Source of the DNA: Veillonella ratti
GTDB taxonomy: Bacteria > Bacillota > Negativicutes > Veillonellales > Veillonellaceae
Assembly: GCF_003992115.1 (NCBI RefSeq)
Contig: NZ_RQUX01000010.1
Coordinates: 16,110 to 80,109, forward strand
Length of the DNA: 64,000 nucleotides
Reading direction: 5' to 3'
Each line of letters starts with the position of its first letter. Position 1 is the first letter of the stretch. A program made the translations under genes and the position numbers. Below are positions 1 through 9,366 of this stretch, in pieces. The notes beneath the pieces were generated by a model. That model was not told the DNA's origin, did not search any database, and saw nothing but the letters and a program-made list of their open reading frames with translations.

Positions 1-734
1 TAACCGCGGTCAGTGAAAAATTTCTTGCAACTTTCGAGTTCCGGATGAAGCGGGAAAATTAATTCTTCAAAGGTATTGCCGCTGACCTTCATAGCCTCTT
101 TAATGTCGCCGTCGTGAATGGCTTTTTCGACGGCATCGATAGTTTGGCTGTTAAATTGCGATTCGTTGTTAAAACGACTATAAGCCGCCGCGGTGGATAT
201 GGATAATTCCGGTTTTACCACGAGGAGCCAATGAGGCCGGCCGGTCGGCAAGTAGCTCAGTTCTTCACCGCGTCCTTTACCACGCGCTGTGCCGCCCTTC
301 ATAAGGAACGGTACATCAGAACCGAGACCGTTAGCGAGGGTCATGAGTTCGTCGTCGGTAAGGCGCAAGTCCCAGAATTTATTAAGCCCCAAGAGCATGG
401 CGGCTGCATCGGAACTGCCACCGCCAAGTCCCGCTGCGGGCGGAACTCGTTTTAATAAGTGAATGGCACCGCCCATAGTGCAACCCGTATAGGTTTGTAC
501 GGCTCGTAAAGCTTTGAGGGCCAAGTTTGTTTCGTCGTAGGCCATCATGTCGTTCATGTACTGCGGTAATTCCGGCGCGGAACCGGAGAAAACGACCGAA
601 TGATGTTTGGCAAAATAAATGGAGTCCCCCAAATAGATGGACTGAAAAATAGTATCGATATTGTGATACCCGTCATCGCGCTTATTGAGAATAGCTAAAC
701 CGATGTTAATTTTGCTGAAGCTCAGTTGCTCCAT
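1..734 (-). CDS. ispE: 4-diphosphocytidyl-2-C-methyl-D-erythritol kinase (partial, runs off the left edge)
   Basis: GHMP-family kinase that phosphorylates the 2-hydroxyl of CDP-methylerythritol in the MEP route to isoprenoids. Reading leftward from the ATG at 734-732 gives 244 open codons with no stop, so the C-terminus lies outside the window. The protein begins MEQLSFSKINIGL, with the usual substrate Lys at residue 8. It carries the GHMP ATP-binding loop PPAAGLGGGSSDAA near residues 99-112 and the catalytic Asp in GSDVPF near residue 140. A strong AGGAGG ribosome site lies just before the ATG. It is divergent from the yitT-like gene that follows. Family assignment is secure from these motifs. 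Confidence 0.93.
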   Translation of the reverse strand, partial: MEQLSFSKINIGLAILNKRDDGYHNIDTIFQSIYLGDSIYFAKHHSVVFSGSAPELPQYMNDMMAYDETNLALKALRAVQTYTGCTMGGAIHLLKRVPPAAGLGGGSSDAAAMLLGLNKFWDLRLTDDELMTLANGLGSDVPFLMKGGTARGKGRGEELSYLPTGRPHWLLVVKPELSISTAAAYSRFNNESQFNSQTIDAVEKAIHDGDIKEAMKVSGNTFEELIFPLHPELESCKKFFTDRG

Positions 735-916
735 GGATATCCTCCTTTGTGTGATGAATGGATAGATTACTCGCTTTCATAGGTTAATTATCTAGTTGAA
801 ATTATAAGTTGGTTAGGTTAAGATGAACATAGATATATTATACCTTAATAGCTTCTATATTTAACTATAAATTATACGCTATTAACGGACAAATTTCAAT
901 TTTTCTAGGAGGAACT

Positions 917-1873
917 ATGCAGTTCAAGTGGGGTCAAACCGTAAACGCCATAGTTATGACGACCATCGGTTCATTAATTTTTGCCATAGGGCTTGATGCT
1001 TTTATTGTACCACACAAGTTGGTATCCGGTAGCTTAAGCGGTGTCGCATTAATGCTTTATTATCTGACGGGAATTCAGGTCGGTACCTTGAATCTCTTGC
1101 TCAACTTACCGATACTCTGGGCCGCCTATCGCTGGCTGGGCCGTTGGCATTTGATGATTACCATCTTCGGAACGGCGGTAATTTCCCTCTTAATCAACGT
1201 CTTTGAATTTATGGCCGATTATCATATGACGCAGGATCCTTTAATCGGTTCGTTACTCGGTGGTATTTTGTGTGGTCTCGGGCTCGGGGGTGTGTATCGC
1301 TCCGGCGGTAATACGGGCGGGTTGGACCCGATTGCTATGATTATTCGTAAATATTACGGCCTTCAGATGGGCAGTATTATTTTTGGTATTAACTTTGTCA
1401 TCTTGGTGGCAGCAGCCATTGTCATCAGTGTGGAAGCGGCCGCTATTACGCTCGTAAGTATTTACGTACAAGCTATGGTTACCAATAAAGTGGTGGTGGG
1501 CTTTAACCAGCGTAAAGCCATTTTTATTATTTCCACATGTCCGTATAAAATTTGTGATGTTATTATTCATCAAATTGGTCGCGGTGCTACCATTTTAAAT
1601 GGCGAAGGTGCCTATACGCATCAGCACAAACAGGTTATTTTGGTTGTGGTCGGCCTTATGCAGGTGGCAAAGTTGAAAGCGGCCGTGCAAAAAGAAGATC
1701 CGTCGGCGTTCATGATTTTATCCGATGCGGCGGAAGTTATCGGTCAAGGTTTTACGATTCCATTGGCCACGCCGGCTACGGTGAATGCCGCCATTGAACG
1801 ATCCGTGCAAACCGGCACTATGAGTGAGGCGTTGCCGGAGCAACCGACCGGTACAGGCGAAAATAAAGCGTGA
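917..1873 (+). CDS. YitT family membrane protein (first of a tandem pair)
   Basis: Integral membrane protein of the YitT/DUF161 family with a C-terminal DUF2179 domain, 318 aa; the transport role of the family is not settled. The first ~200 residues hold about five hydrophobic segments, including VPHKLVSGSLSGVALMLYYL near residues 31-50 and the glycine-rich YRSGGNTGGLDP near residues 127-138. The soluble tail contains GEGAYTHQHKQVI, typical of DUF2179. The start at 917 is supported by AGGAGG seven bases upstream. It is followed 115 bp later by a close paralogue, so this is a tandem duplication. The extra C-terminal tail of about 20 residues rich in Thr, Glu and Pro is not shared with the second copy. 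Confidence 0.9.
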   Translation: MQFKWGQTVNAIVMTTIGSLIFAIGLDAFIVPHKLVSGSLSGVALMLYYLTGIQVGTLNLLLNLPILWAAYRWLGRWHLMITIFGTAVISLLINVFEFMADYHMTQDPLIGSLLGGILCGLGLGGVYRSGGNTGGLDPIAMIIRKYYGLQMGSIIFGINFVILVAAAIVISVEAAAITLVSIYVQAMVTNKVVVGFNQRKAIFIISTCPYKICDVIIHQIGRGATILNGEGAYTHQHKQVILVVVGLMQVAKLKAAVQKEDPSAFMILSDAAEVIGQGFTIPLATPATVNAAIERSVQTGTMSEALPEQPTGTGENKA

Positions 1874-1880
1874 GCTGCTC

Positions 1881-1908
1881 GTAAAGGCCAGACTGAGTAG
1901 GCCTTTAC
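1881..1908 (+). terminator. hairpin after the first yitT-like gene
   Basis: Perfect 9-bp arms GTAAAGGCC / GGCCTTTAC around a 10-nt loop, just after the stop codon. There is no U-run, so it may be an mRNA-stabilising or weak terminating hairpin rather than a full intrinsic terminator. Confidence 0.45.
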
Positions 1909-1988
1909 TGCACTTAGCTATGTATTTTTATCCGGAATTGAGAGATGAGTGAGTCAGATTTTTGACAACAGAGAATAGGGGGAGCAAC

Positions 1989-2897
1989 ATGGAAAAAGAC
2001 TGGCGTACAACGATAAAGGTCATGATTTTGGTGACGTTCGGGACGATGCTGTTTTCCTTTGGGGTCAATTCGTTTATTGTACCTCATAAGCTCGTGAGTG
2101 GTGGTATCAGCGGTATTGCGTTGATGTTATATTACTTAACGGGTATTCAAATCGGTACATTGAACTTAATTTTAAATATTCCGATTTTGTATGCGGCCTA
2201 TCGTTGGCTCGGCCATTGGCATTTAATGATTACCATCTTCGGTACGGTTGTTTCATCGTTCATGATTAATGCGTTTAGTTTTATGAACGTGTATCATTTG
2301 ACGACGGATCCGTTGGTGGGCGCTATTTTAGGCGGGATTTTTACCGGTCTCGGTATGGGGACTATTTATCGGTCCGGCGGTAATGCGGGCGGCCTTGATC
2401 CCATTGCGTTGATTATTCGTAAGTATTACGGGCTCCAAATGGGGAGTGTATCACTGGGCATCAACTGTGTGATTCTCTTTGTGGCCAGCTTCATAATCAG
2501 TGTGGAAGCGGCGGCCATTACGTTGGTTTGCATTTATATTGCGGCCATGATTACGAACCGTGTAGTAGTCGGTTTCAGTCAGCGTAAGGCAGTGTTTATT
2601 ATTTCCTATAAACCATACAAGATTTGTGATTTGATTCTGTATCAATTCGGCCGCGGGGCTACGATTTTAAATGGTGAAGGGGCCTATACACATCAGCATA
2701 AGCAGGTGATTCTGGTGGTAGTCAGTCTCATGCAGGTGGCTAAGTTGAAAGAAGCGGTACAAAAAGAAGATCCTACGGCGTTCCTCATGGTTACTGATGT
2801 GGCGGAAGTTATTGGCCGCGGTTTTTCCATCAAATCTTCAGCAGCCACGCAACAAGCCATTGAGCGCGTTCGCGCACGCGTTGAAATGAATGATTAA
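1989..2897 (+). CDS. YitT family membrane protein (second of a tandem pair)
   Basis: Second YitT/DUF161-DUF2179 membrane protein, 302 aa from the ATG at 1989. That ATG follows GGGGGAGC closely; a TTG 27 bases earlier is in frame but has no comparable ribosome site. Much of the sequence matches its upstream neighbour residue for residue: VPHKLVSG, YRSGGN.GGLDPIA.IIRKYYGLQMGS, GRGATILNGEGAYTHQHKQV. The two therefore arose by local duplication, with divergence at both ends. Topology is about five to six membrane helices followed by a cytoplasmic DUF2179 domain. Substrate is unknown. Confidence 0.9.
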   Translation: MEKDWRTTIKVMILVTFGTMLFSFGVNSFIVPHKLVSGGISGIALMLYYLTGIQIGTLNLILNIPILYAAYRWLGHWHLMITIFGTVVSSFMINAFSFMNVYHLTTDPLVGAILGGIFTGLGMGTIYRSGGNAGGLDPIALIIRKYYGLQMGSVSLGINCVILFVASFIISVEAAAITLVCIYIAAMITNRVVVGFSQRKAVFIISYKPYKICDLILYQFGRGATILNGEGAYTHQHKQVILVVVSLMQVAKLKEAVQKEDPTAFLMVTDVAEVIGRGFSIKSSAATQQAIERVRARVEMND

Positions 2898-3002
2898 ATG
2901 AGTTTTACGATACATGAAAGTTAAACGTTTATATTTTAGTAGATAGTCATTCCTAATCTTAGGGAATTTTACAGTATATTCAAAACAATTGGAGGCTGCA
3001 CT

Positions 3003-4685
3003 ATGGCACATGAATTAGCAGGTAAATTAGTACGTCCGGAGGATTTGATTGATTTAGAGGCGGTAATTGAGGCTTATTATAATCAAAAACCTGATTATGA
3101 AAAGCCGGAACAGCGCATTTCATTCGGCACATCCGGTCATCGCGGTAAATCGTTAGCGGGCAGTTTTAATGAACTTCATGTGGCAGCCATTGCACAGGCT
3201 ATTTGTGACGGACGTAAAGAGTTTGGTGCCACCGGAGTTTGTTTCGTCGGGCATGATACGCATGCCTTGTCGGAACCGGCGTTGGAAACGGTGCTTGAAG
3301 TCTTGGCGGCGAACGGTGTCGTGGCGGCGGTAGACGGTGAAAACGGCTTCGTGCCGACACCGAGTGTTTCCCGTGCCATCATTCGCTACAATGAAATTAT
3401 TGATAAACAAGAGAAGATCGCCTTTGTGCCGGACTTTTTAAAAGAAAAAGTAGGTCACGGCAAAGCGGACGGTATCATCATTACACCGTCTCATAATCCG
3501 CCGGACCAGGGCGGTATCAAATACAATCCGATTAACGGTGGCCCCGCTGATACGACGGTGACGAAGTGGATTGAAAATAAGGCCAATGAATATTTGCAAA
3601 ACGGCGGCGAAGGTATCCGTCGGGTGGCCATCGATGAAATCGATTCGGCGTTGCAATGGGAATATGATTACAAAGGCCTTTATGTTAAAGAGTTGGCTGA
3701 TGTGATTAACATGGATGCCATTCGTAAAGCTAAACCTAAAGTGCTCATCAATGCCCTCGGCGGCAGCGGCATGGAATACTGGGAAGCTATCGGCGAAGAG
3801 TATGGTCTCGATTTAGATATTATTAACAATGAGTACGACCCGACGTTCAGCTTTATGCCTTATGACCATGACGGCGTAGTACGTATGGACTGCTCGTCTG
3901 AATATGCCATGGCCGATGTAATTGCCAAAATCGGTGATTATGACTTGGCCGTGGGAAATGATCCCGACTACGATCGTTACGGTATTGTTACGCAAGATGG
4001 CCTTATGGCGCCAAATCACTTCTTGGTGGCAGCCGGCGCGTACCTGTTTTTGAATCGCAGTTGGCAGGGCAAAGGTTTTGGGAAAACTGCTGTTGTGACT
4101 CAGATGGTGGATAAATTCTGTAGCGATAACGGCATTAAAGTATATGAAGTGCCGGTGGGCTTTAAATATTTTTCTTCATTGCTATTTGACGGTACCATCG
4201 GTATCGGCGGCGAAGAAAGTGCCGGCGCATCCTTCCTCAAAAAAGATGGTACAGTTTGGACCACGGATAAAGACGGTATCATTATGGGCCTCTTGGCTAT
4301 GGAAATGTATGCCGTTACCAATGGCCTGACGCCGGATGTTCTCTATACATTCCTTACGAAACGTTATGGCGATCCCGTGTTTGAACGCATTGATGCCCCT
4401 TGCAGTAAGGCCGCGAAGGAACGGTTGAGTCAATTGCAACCGAGTGATGTGACGGCTACGGAGCTTGCCGGTGAAGCCATTGAAGATATTCGAACCACCT
4501 CGCTGTATGGCGATTATGCTATCGGCGGTTTGCGCATTACGACGGCCAATAGCTTTTTGGTAGCCCGCCCGTCCGGCACGGAAGACTTGTATAAGGTGTA
4601 TGCAGAAACATTCCAAGGTAAAGAAGCGTTGGCGCAACTTTTGAAAGCCGGTCAGGCTTTGGTTGATGAAGTAACGTCCCGCTAG
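3003..4685 (+). CDS. pgm: phosphoglucomutase (alpha-D-glucose phosphate-specific)
   Basis: Interconverts glucose-1-phosphate and glucose-6-phosphate, linking glycolysis to nucleotide-sugar and glycan synthesis. The 560-aa product is close to the ~546 aa of the E. coli-type Pgm. Visible motifs: FGTSGHRG near residues 41-48; the phosphoserine loop TPSHNPP near 161-167 (Ser163); the Mg-binding loop DPDYDRYG with Asp320/322/324; the sugar-binding GGEESAG near 402-408; and the phosphate-binding RPSGTED near 522. GGAGG precedes the ATG. It stands alone between yitT and the ACT gene. Confidence 0.95.
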   Translation: MAHELAGKLVRPEDLIDLEAVIEAYYNQKPDYEKPEQRISFGTSGHRGKSLAGSFNELHVAAIAQAICDGRKEFGATGVCFVGHDTHALSEPALETVLEVLAANGVVAAVDGENGFVPTPSVSRAIIRYNEIIDKQEKIAFVPDFLKEKVGHGKADGIIITPSHNPPDQGGIKYNPINGGPADTTVTKWIENKANEYLQNGGEGIRRVAIDEIDSALQWEYDYKGLYVKELADVINMDAIRKAKPKVLINALGGSGMEYWEAIGEEYGLDLDIINNEYDPTFSFMPYDHDGVVRMDCSSEYAMADVIAKIGDYDLAVGNDPDYDRYGIVTQDGLMAPNHFLVAAGAYLFLNRSWQGKGFGKTAVVTQMVDKFCSDNGIKVYEVPVGFKYFSSLLFDGTIGIGGEESAGASFLKKDGTVWTTDKDGIIMGLLAMEMYAVTNGLTPDVLYTFLTKRYGDPVFERIDAPCSKAAKERLSQLQPSDVTATELAGEAIEDIRTTSLYGDYAIGGLRITTANSFLVARPSGTEDLYKVYAETFQGKEALAQLLKAGQALVDEVTSR

Positions 4686-4714
4686 CACTGTATGTGGTAT
4701 TGCGCCACGAATTG

Positions 4715-4723
4715 TGGTATAAT
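4715..4723 (+). promoter_or_regulatory. extended -10 promoter for the ACT/UPF0210 genes
   Basis: TGGTATAAT is an extended -10 element (TGN before TATAAT), about 60 bases upstream of the ACT gene. There is no good -35 at 17 bp, which is usual for extended -10 promoters. Confidence 0.5.
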
Positions 4724-4782
4724 ATAACATCATTGAAATTAGAGAGTACTGATAATGTAGGTATAAGGGAAAGGTGAATCGC

Positions 4783-5052
4783 ATGAAAGTAGTTGTAACC
4801 GTAGTAGGGGTAGACCGAGTAGGTATTATTGCGCGTGTAGCTACCGTATTGGCTGAGAACGATGTAAATATTGTATCGATTAACCAGACGATTTTAGACG
4901 GTATGTTTAACATGATTATGATGTGTGAAGCTAAGGATCAGACAGCTTTACCTAAAGTGCAGGCAGCTTTGAAAGCTGAAGGGGAAGCTTTGGGCGTTCA
5001 GATTCAGGCACAACATGCGGATATCTTCCTCAGCATGCATCGTATAGGGTAG
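4783..5052 (+). CDS. ACT domain-containing protein (UPF0237 family)
   Basis: Small 89-aa protein made of a single ACT domain, beginning [23 protein letters not shown] domains bind amino acids or other small ligands and regulate partners. The ATG at 4783 is preferred over the in-frame GTG nine bases earlier because GGAAAGGTG gives proper spacing to it and 89 aa is the family's normal length. The next gene, a UPF0210 protein, starts 8 bp after the stop. This ACT-UPF0210 pair recurs in many Firmicutes and suggests the two proteins work together. The ligand is unknown. Confidence 0.9.
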   Translation: MKVVVTVVGVDRVGIIARVATVLAENDVNIVSINQTILDGMFNMIMMCEAKDQTALPKVQAALKAEGEALGVQIQAQHADIFLSMHRIG

Positions 5053-5060
5053 GTGATGAT

Positions 5061-6419
5061 ATGTTAAGTATTGAAAATATCCTCGAAACCAACCAGATGA
5101 TTCATGACAATAAATTGGATGTTCGTACCATTACGATGGGCATCAGTTTGTTGGGGTGTACAGCCGTTGACGGCAATACCCTTTGTGATCGTATTTATGA
5201 TCATATTACAAAAGAAGCGGAACACTTGGTGGCCACCGGTGAAGCCATTGAGCGCGAATACGGTGTGCCGATTATTAATAAACGCGTATCCGTTACGCCA
5301 ATTTCGCTCGTTGCAGCCGGTAGTGATTTAACCAATTATGTACCCGTAGCCAAAGCTTTGGATAAAGCAGCCAAAGCTGTGGGTGTTAACTTTATCGGCG
5401 GTTTTTCCGCCTTGGTAAGTAAAGGTTATACCGATGGCGATCGTCGTTTAATTGCGTCCATTCCGGAAGCCTTGGCGACGACTGATTTAGTATGCAGTTC
5501 TGTAGGTATCGGTTCCACTAAAGCGGGTATTAATATGGATGCCGTAGCAGAAATGGGCCGTATTGTTAAACAAACAGCCGAACTTACAGCGGATCGTGAT
5601 GCTTTCGGTTGTGCGAAGCTTGTTATTTTTTGTAACCCTGTTGAAGACAATCCGTTTATGGCCGGTGCCTTCCATGGTGTTACGGAAGGTAATACGACGA
5701 TTAGCGTCGGTGTCAGCGGACCGGGCGTTGTTAAGCATGCCTTAGAAGCAGTACGGGGACGACCTTTTGACGAAGTGGCCGAAACGATTAAACGTACGGC
5801 TTTCAAAATTACGCGCGTGGGTCAATTGGTGGCCCAAGAAGCGTCGCGGCGTTTGGGTAAGCAGTTCGGGATTATCGATTTATCCTTGGCGCCTACACCT
5901 GCTGTAGGTGATTCGGTAGCGCATGTTTTGGAAGAAATGGGCATTACCTCTTGTGGGGCTCATGGTACTACGGCGGCATTAGCTTTATTGAATGATGCCG
6001 TTAAAAAAGGCGGGCTCATGGCATCGTCTCATGTAGGCGGCCTCAGCGGTGCTTTTATCCCTGTAAGTGAAGATAAAGGCATGATTGATGCCGTATCCGT
6101 AGGCAGTTTAAGTTTAGAAAAATTAGAAGCCATGACCTGTGTGTGCTCTGTAGGGCTTGATATGATCGCCGTACCGGGGGACACATCGGCAGCTACTATT
6201 TCGGCAATTATTGCCGATGAAGCGGCTATTGGTATGATTAATAATAAAACAACAGCTGTTCGTTTGATTCCGGTTCCGGGTAAAACTGTGGGCGAAATGG
6301 TTGAATTCGGCGGCTTATTGGGCTATTGCCCAATCATTGAAGTAAGTCCGTTTGGGGCGGAAGAGTTTATCAAACGCGGTGGACGAATTCCGGCACCTGT
6401 ACGCAGTCTTACGAACTAA
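5061..6419 (+). CDS. UPF0210/PFL-like family protein (DUF711)
   Basis: A 452-aa cytoplasmic protein of the DUF711/UPF0210 family, whose fold is related to pyruvate-formate lyase but whose function is undetermined. It starts [27 protein letters not shown] and keeps the family features: glycine-rich [15 protein letters not shown] near residues 112-126, a central [16 protein letters not shown], and a conserved C-terminal [18 protein letters not shown]. It has no glycyl-radical loop of the true PFL type that I can see. It is translationally close to the ACT gene, implying co-expression; the ACT protein may be its regulatory subunit. Confidence 0.88.
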   Translation: MLSIENILETNQMIHDNKLDVRTITMGISLLGCTAVDGNTLCDRIYDHITKEAEHLVATGEAIEREYGVPIINKRVSVTPISLVAAGSDLTNYVPVAKALDKAAKAVGVNFIGGFSALVSKGYTDGDRRLIASIPEALATTDLVCSSVGIGSTKAGINMDAVAEMGRIVKQTAELTADRDAFGCAKLVIFCNPVEDNPFMAGAFHGVTEGNTTISVGVSGPGVVKHALEAVRGRPFDEVAETIKRTAFKITRVGQLVAQEASRRLGKQFGIIDLSLAPTPAVGDSVAHVLEEMGITSCGAHGTTAALALLNDAVKKGGLMASSHVGGLSGAFIPVSEDKGMIDAVSVGSLSLEKLEAMTCVCSVGLDMIAVPGDTSAATISAIIADEAAIGMINNKTTAVRLIPVPGKTVGEMVEFGGLLGYCPIIEVSPFGAEEFIKRGGRIPAPVRSLTN

Positions 6420-6443
6420 GAACGAGCACGAGGAGGTGCGGTA

Positions 6444-7493
6444 ATGACGGTGTACGTGTGGGCATTCGTGGTGGCGTTGGTCATCTCGTTTGCGATTACA
6501 CCGCTGATTAAAAGGTTGGCGATTAACATTGGGGCTATGGATAAGCCGGATGCGCGTAAGGTGCATCACGGTTCCATTCCTCGCTTAGGTGGCTTGGCCA
6601 TCTTTATAGGCTATATTGTTTCGGTTCTCTATACCGTAAAAGATTTGCAAGCCGTTATGGGACTCTTATTGGGCTCCGTTGTGCTTGTGGGTGTCGGTAT
6701 TTGGGACGATGTGAAGCAAATTGGTCCAAAAACAAAATTAACAGGTCAAATTTTAGCGGCGGTTGTAGTCGTGGCCTTTGGTAACCAGGTTGAATTTATT
6801 ACCAATCCTTGGGGTCATGTGTTCTACTTGGGCTTTTTGTCGATACCGCTTACCATCTTTTGGATTGTAGGCTTTACGAATATTGTAAACCTTATAGATG
6901 GTCTTGACGGTTTGGCAGCCGGCATTTCATTGATTTCAAGCCTGACTATTTTCACAATTTTGTGGCAAATGGGCCAGGTTGACTTAGCGTGCGTTGCGTT
7001 GGCTTTGGCCGGTGCGGCGCTCGGTTTCTTGCGTTACAATTTCAACCCCGCAAAAATCTTCATGGGTGATACGGGCAGTATGTTGTTGGGCTATACAATG
7101 GCCACAATTTCCGTTATGGGTGCCGTAAAAACGGCCGCCACCATTTCGTTGGTAGTACCGGTAATTGTATTAGGCCTGCCTATTTTAGACACTACCTTTG
7201 CCATCATTCGTCGTAAGATTAACGGCCGACCGGTATTTAAGCCGGATAAAGGCCATATGCATCATCGCCTGTTGGCACTCGGCTTGTCGCAAAAACAAGC
7301 TGTATTGTTGATGTATGCCGTTACGGCGTTGTTGGGCTATGTAGCTATTTTGTTGGCAAAAGTAAATATATTGGTCGGCATTATTATAGTGTTGGCTATT
7401 TTGTGTGTTTGCGTGTTTATTGCAACTAAATTGGGGATGATTGCGAAAGACGAAGTCATTGCCGAGGAAAATAGAGCAGCAAATAGACATTAA
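6444..7493 (+). CDS. undecaprenyl-phosphate N-acetylhexosamine-1-phosphate transferase (WecA/TagO type)
   Basis: Polytopic membrane enzyme of the MraY/WecA family (349 aa, about 10-11 helices) that moves a UDP-sugar phosphate onto undecaprenyl phosphate to start O-antigen or wall-polymer synthesis. Motifs visible: the Mg-site region GIWDDVKQIGPKTKL near residue 87, NLIDGLDGLAAG near 150, NPAKIFMGDTGSMLLGY near 200, and the sugar-binding HMHHRLLALG near 268. GAGGAGGTG precedes the ATG. WecA/TagO is favoured over MraY because no mur genes surround it and a UDP-GlcNAc 2-epimerase follows, which would supply UDP-ManNAc. Confidence 0.88.
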   Translation: MTVYVWAFVVALVISFAITPLIKRLAINIGAMDKPDARKVHHGSIPRLGGLAIFIGYIVSVLYTVKDLQAVMGLLLGSVVLVGVGIWDDVKQIGPKTKLTGQILAAVVVVAFGNQVEFITNPWGHVFYLGFLSIPLTIFWIVGFTNIVNLIDGLDGLAAGISLISSLTIFTILWQMGQVDLACVALALAGAALGFLRYNFNPAKIFMGDTGSMLLGYTMATISVMGAVKTAATISLVVPVIVLGLPILDTTFAIIRRKINGRPVFKPDKGHMHHRLLALGLSQKQAVLLMYAVTALLGYVAILLAKVNILVGIIIVLAILCVCVFIATKLGMIAKDEVIAEENRAANRH

Positions 7494-7576
7494 TATAGGT
7501 GCGCTTGTACGCTTGTACAAGCGCCTTCGTAGCATACAGGGTATGTAGGCTGGCTAATCATGGGAGGTATTATTAC

Positions 7577-8722
7577 ATGTTGAAAGTGATGACAATTTTT
7601 GGGACTCGTCCCGAAGCGATTAAGATGGCACCGGTAGTTAAGGCTTTACAAGCCGCTCCGGATATGGAAGCGATTGTGACGGTAACGGCACAGCATCGTG
7701 AAATGCTCGATCAGGTTTTGGATTTATTTGCGATTACGCCGGACTATGATTTGAACATCATGAGTCAGGGCCAAACTTTATATGATGTGACAACCAGAGC
7801 CTTAGAAGGGCTAAAGGATGTGTTAAAAGAAGCAAAACCTGATGTAGTACTCGTTCATGGTGATACGACAACTACTTTTGCCGGCGCATTAGCCGCTTTT
7901 TATCAGGAAATTCCGGTAGGCCATGTAGAAGCCGGCCTCAGAACGGGTAATATTTACTCGCCGTTCCCTGAAGAAATGAACCGCAAATTGACCGGGTCTT
8001 TGGCAACCTATCACTTTGCTCCGACTTCCAGTGCGGAAAAGAATTTGATGAAAGAAAATATCGGTTCGGCTCATTTATATGTGACCGGCAATACCGTTAT
8101 TGATGCCCTTCAGACTACGGTTAAAGATAACTACCAATTTGAAGAAGATTTGCTTAATAATTTAGATTATAAAAATCGGCGCATTGTGCTCGTAACGACT
8201 CATCGTCGTGAAAACCTCGGTGAACCGATGCGTCATGTATATCAAGCCATTCACCGCTTGGTCGATGAATTTGATGATATTGAAGTGGTATTCCCGGTAC
8301 ATAAAAATCCGAAAGTTCGTAAAATTGTTAAAGAAGTATTGGGTGATGTAGAACGAGTTCACTTAATCGATCCGCTCGAATATGAACCGTTTGCTAATTT
8401 AATGGCTCGTTCTTATTTATTGATGACCGATTCCGGCGGGATTCAGGAAGAAGCGCCGGCTTTGGGCAAACCGGTATTGGTACTTCGCAATACGACGGAA
8501 CGTCCGGAAGCGGTAACGGCCGGTACGGTACGTCTTGTAGGGACTGATGAAAATACGGTCTATGATACGGCCCATCGATTATTGGCGGATAAAGATGCTT
8601 ATGATGTGATGGCCAACTCCGTAAATCCGTATGGTGACGGTGTAGCGTCGAATCGTATTGTCGAAGCAGTGCGTTTTGAATTTTTACACAGCGGTAAAAA
8701 ACCGAGCCGTTTCGGCTATTAA
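7577..8722 (+). CDS. wecB: UDP-N-acetylglucosamine 2-epimerase (non-hydrolysing)
   Basis: Interconverts UDP-GlcNAc and UDP-ManNAc, a precursor for surface polysaccharides. The protein is 381 aa from the ATG at 7577, which follows GGGAGGT; the frame is open further upstream but that extension has no family similarity. The N-terminus MLKVMTIFGTRPEAIKMAPV is the family signature. Other motifs are VHGDTTTTFAGALAAFY, HVEAGLRTGN, PFPEEMNRKL, TTHRRENLG, and TDSGGIQEEAPALGKPVLVLRNTTERPE for the nucleotide site. It lies 83 bp after the WecA-type gene, consistent with one surface-glycan unit. Confidence 0.94.
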   Translation: MLKVMTIFGTRPEAIKMAPVVKALQAAPDMEAIVTVTAQHREMLDQVLDLFAITPDYDLNIMSQGQTLYDVTTRALEGLKDVLKEAKPDVVLVHGDTTTTFAGALAAFYQEIPVGHVEAGLRTGNIYSPFPEEMNRKLTGSLATYHFAPTSSAEKNLMKENIGSAHLYVTGNTVIDALQTTVKDNYQFEEDLLNNLDYKNRRIVLVTTHRRENLGEPMRHVYQAIHRLVDEFDDIEVVFPVHKNPKVRKIVKEVLGDVERVHLIDPLEYEPFANLMARSYLLMTDSGGIQEEAPALGKPVLVLRNTTERPEAVTAGTVRLVGTDENTVYDTAHRLLADKDAYDVMANSVNPYGDGVASNRIVEAVRFEFLHSGKKPSRFGY

Positions 8723-8735
8723 TTGATAGTGTTTA

Positions 8736-8796
8736 GGTAGTAAATAGCTGATGTTATTAACGTCCTCAGTTATATATATCAGCTAATGTATCTACC
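8736..8796 (+). terminator. interrupted hairpin after wecB
   Basis: GGTAG...TAGCTGAT pairs with ATCAGCTA...CTACC (8736-8740 and 8745-8752 with 8778-8785 and 8792-8796). A T-run follows only 20 bases later (8812-8818), so termination is plausible but not textbook. Confidence 0.5.
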
Positions 8797-9023
8797 GCTC
8801 ATAAGGCCGTTTTTTTATTAAAAACTTTGAAAAAGTGGCCCTTGTATTCGTAAAAAGTATACACAACATTCTTAAATATAATAAAAAGATTAGTGATGAA
8901 TTATAATTAAAAACGAAAAAAGCATCGATGGATAGCTTGAAACTTGTATTGTTTTAAAAATTGAATTCATTAATATTTTTTATAATAAGAAAATTGGATA
9001 AAAGTATACTTGTTATAGGTATA
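8797..9023. other. AT-rich intergenic stretch before the ATP synthase operon
   Basis: The gap 8723-9147 (425 bp) separates the surface-glycan genes from the ATP synthase operon. Apart from the hairpin at its left end and promoter elements at its right end it is simple AT-rich sequence. I see no gene or structured RNA in it. Confidence 0.6.
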
Positions 9024-9053
9024 TTGGCTAAACGTATGACAAAATGTTATAAT
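9024..9053 (+). promoter_or_regulatory. candidate promoter of the ATP synthase operon
   Basis: TTGGCT at 9024-9029, an 18-bp spacer, then a perfect TATAAT at 9048-9053, about 95 bases before the first gene. A second TATAAT at 9075-9080 could serve as an alternative -10. Confidence 0.55.
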
Positions 9054-9147
9054 TTAGTGAAAGTTGAATTTTGTTATAATAAAGAAGTTAGAGATTAGTA
9101 GTATTCATAGTTTCCCCGTTTTAACCATCACAAAGAAGGTGATTCCA

Positions 9148-9354
9148 ATGAAGCGACTCGATCCAACCACACTAAAAGCACTGAATGTGGCCTTGTCGGC
9201 AGGTTTCTCCCTGTTGGTCAGCATTCTGGGTTGTCTGGCTATAGGCCGTGGCTTAGACTATCTGTTTGATGCGTCACCATGGTTTACGCTGATAGGAGGG
9301 TTAGTAGGAGGATTAGGAGGCCTGTACTCCTTGTATCTTCGGGTTGTGTCGTGA
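9148..9354 (+). CDS. AtpZ/AtpI-like small membrane protein
   Basis: A 68-aa protein with two hydrophobic segments (about residues 14-32 and 42-63), at the head of the ATP synthase operon. This is the usual place and size for the AtpZ-like F0F1-ATPase accessory protein, thought to assist assembly or Mg/Ca transport with AtpI. The ATG at 9148 is chosen because AAGGTGATT precedes it at correct spacing; the frame is open further back but the extra residues are unlike the family. The glycine-rich IGGLVGGLGGLYSLY near residues 48-62 fits the family. Confidence 0.75.
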   Translation: MKRLDPTTLKALNVALSAGFSLLVSILGCLAIGRGLDYLFDASPWFTLIGGLVGGLGGLYSLYLRVVS

Positions 9355-9366
9355 GGGGGCTTAATC

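Noticed and set aside
4..455. 74-codon plus-strand frame at 231-455
   Set aside because: It is antisense to ispE, which has all its motifs on the minus strand.
4182..4913. 243-codon minus-strand frame opposite the end of pgm
   Set aside because: Shadow of pgm and the ACT gene; low-complexity composition and no support.
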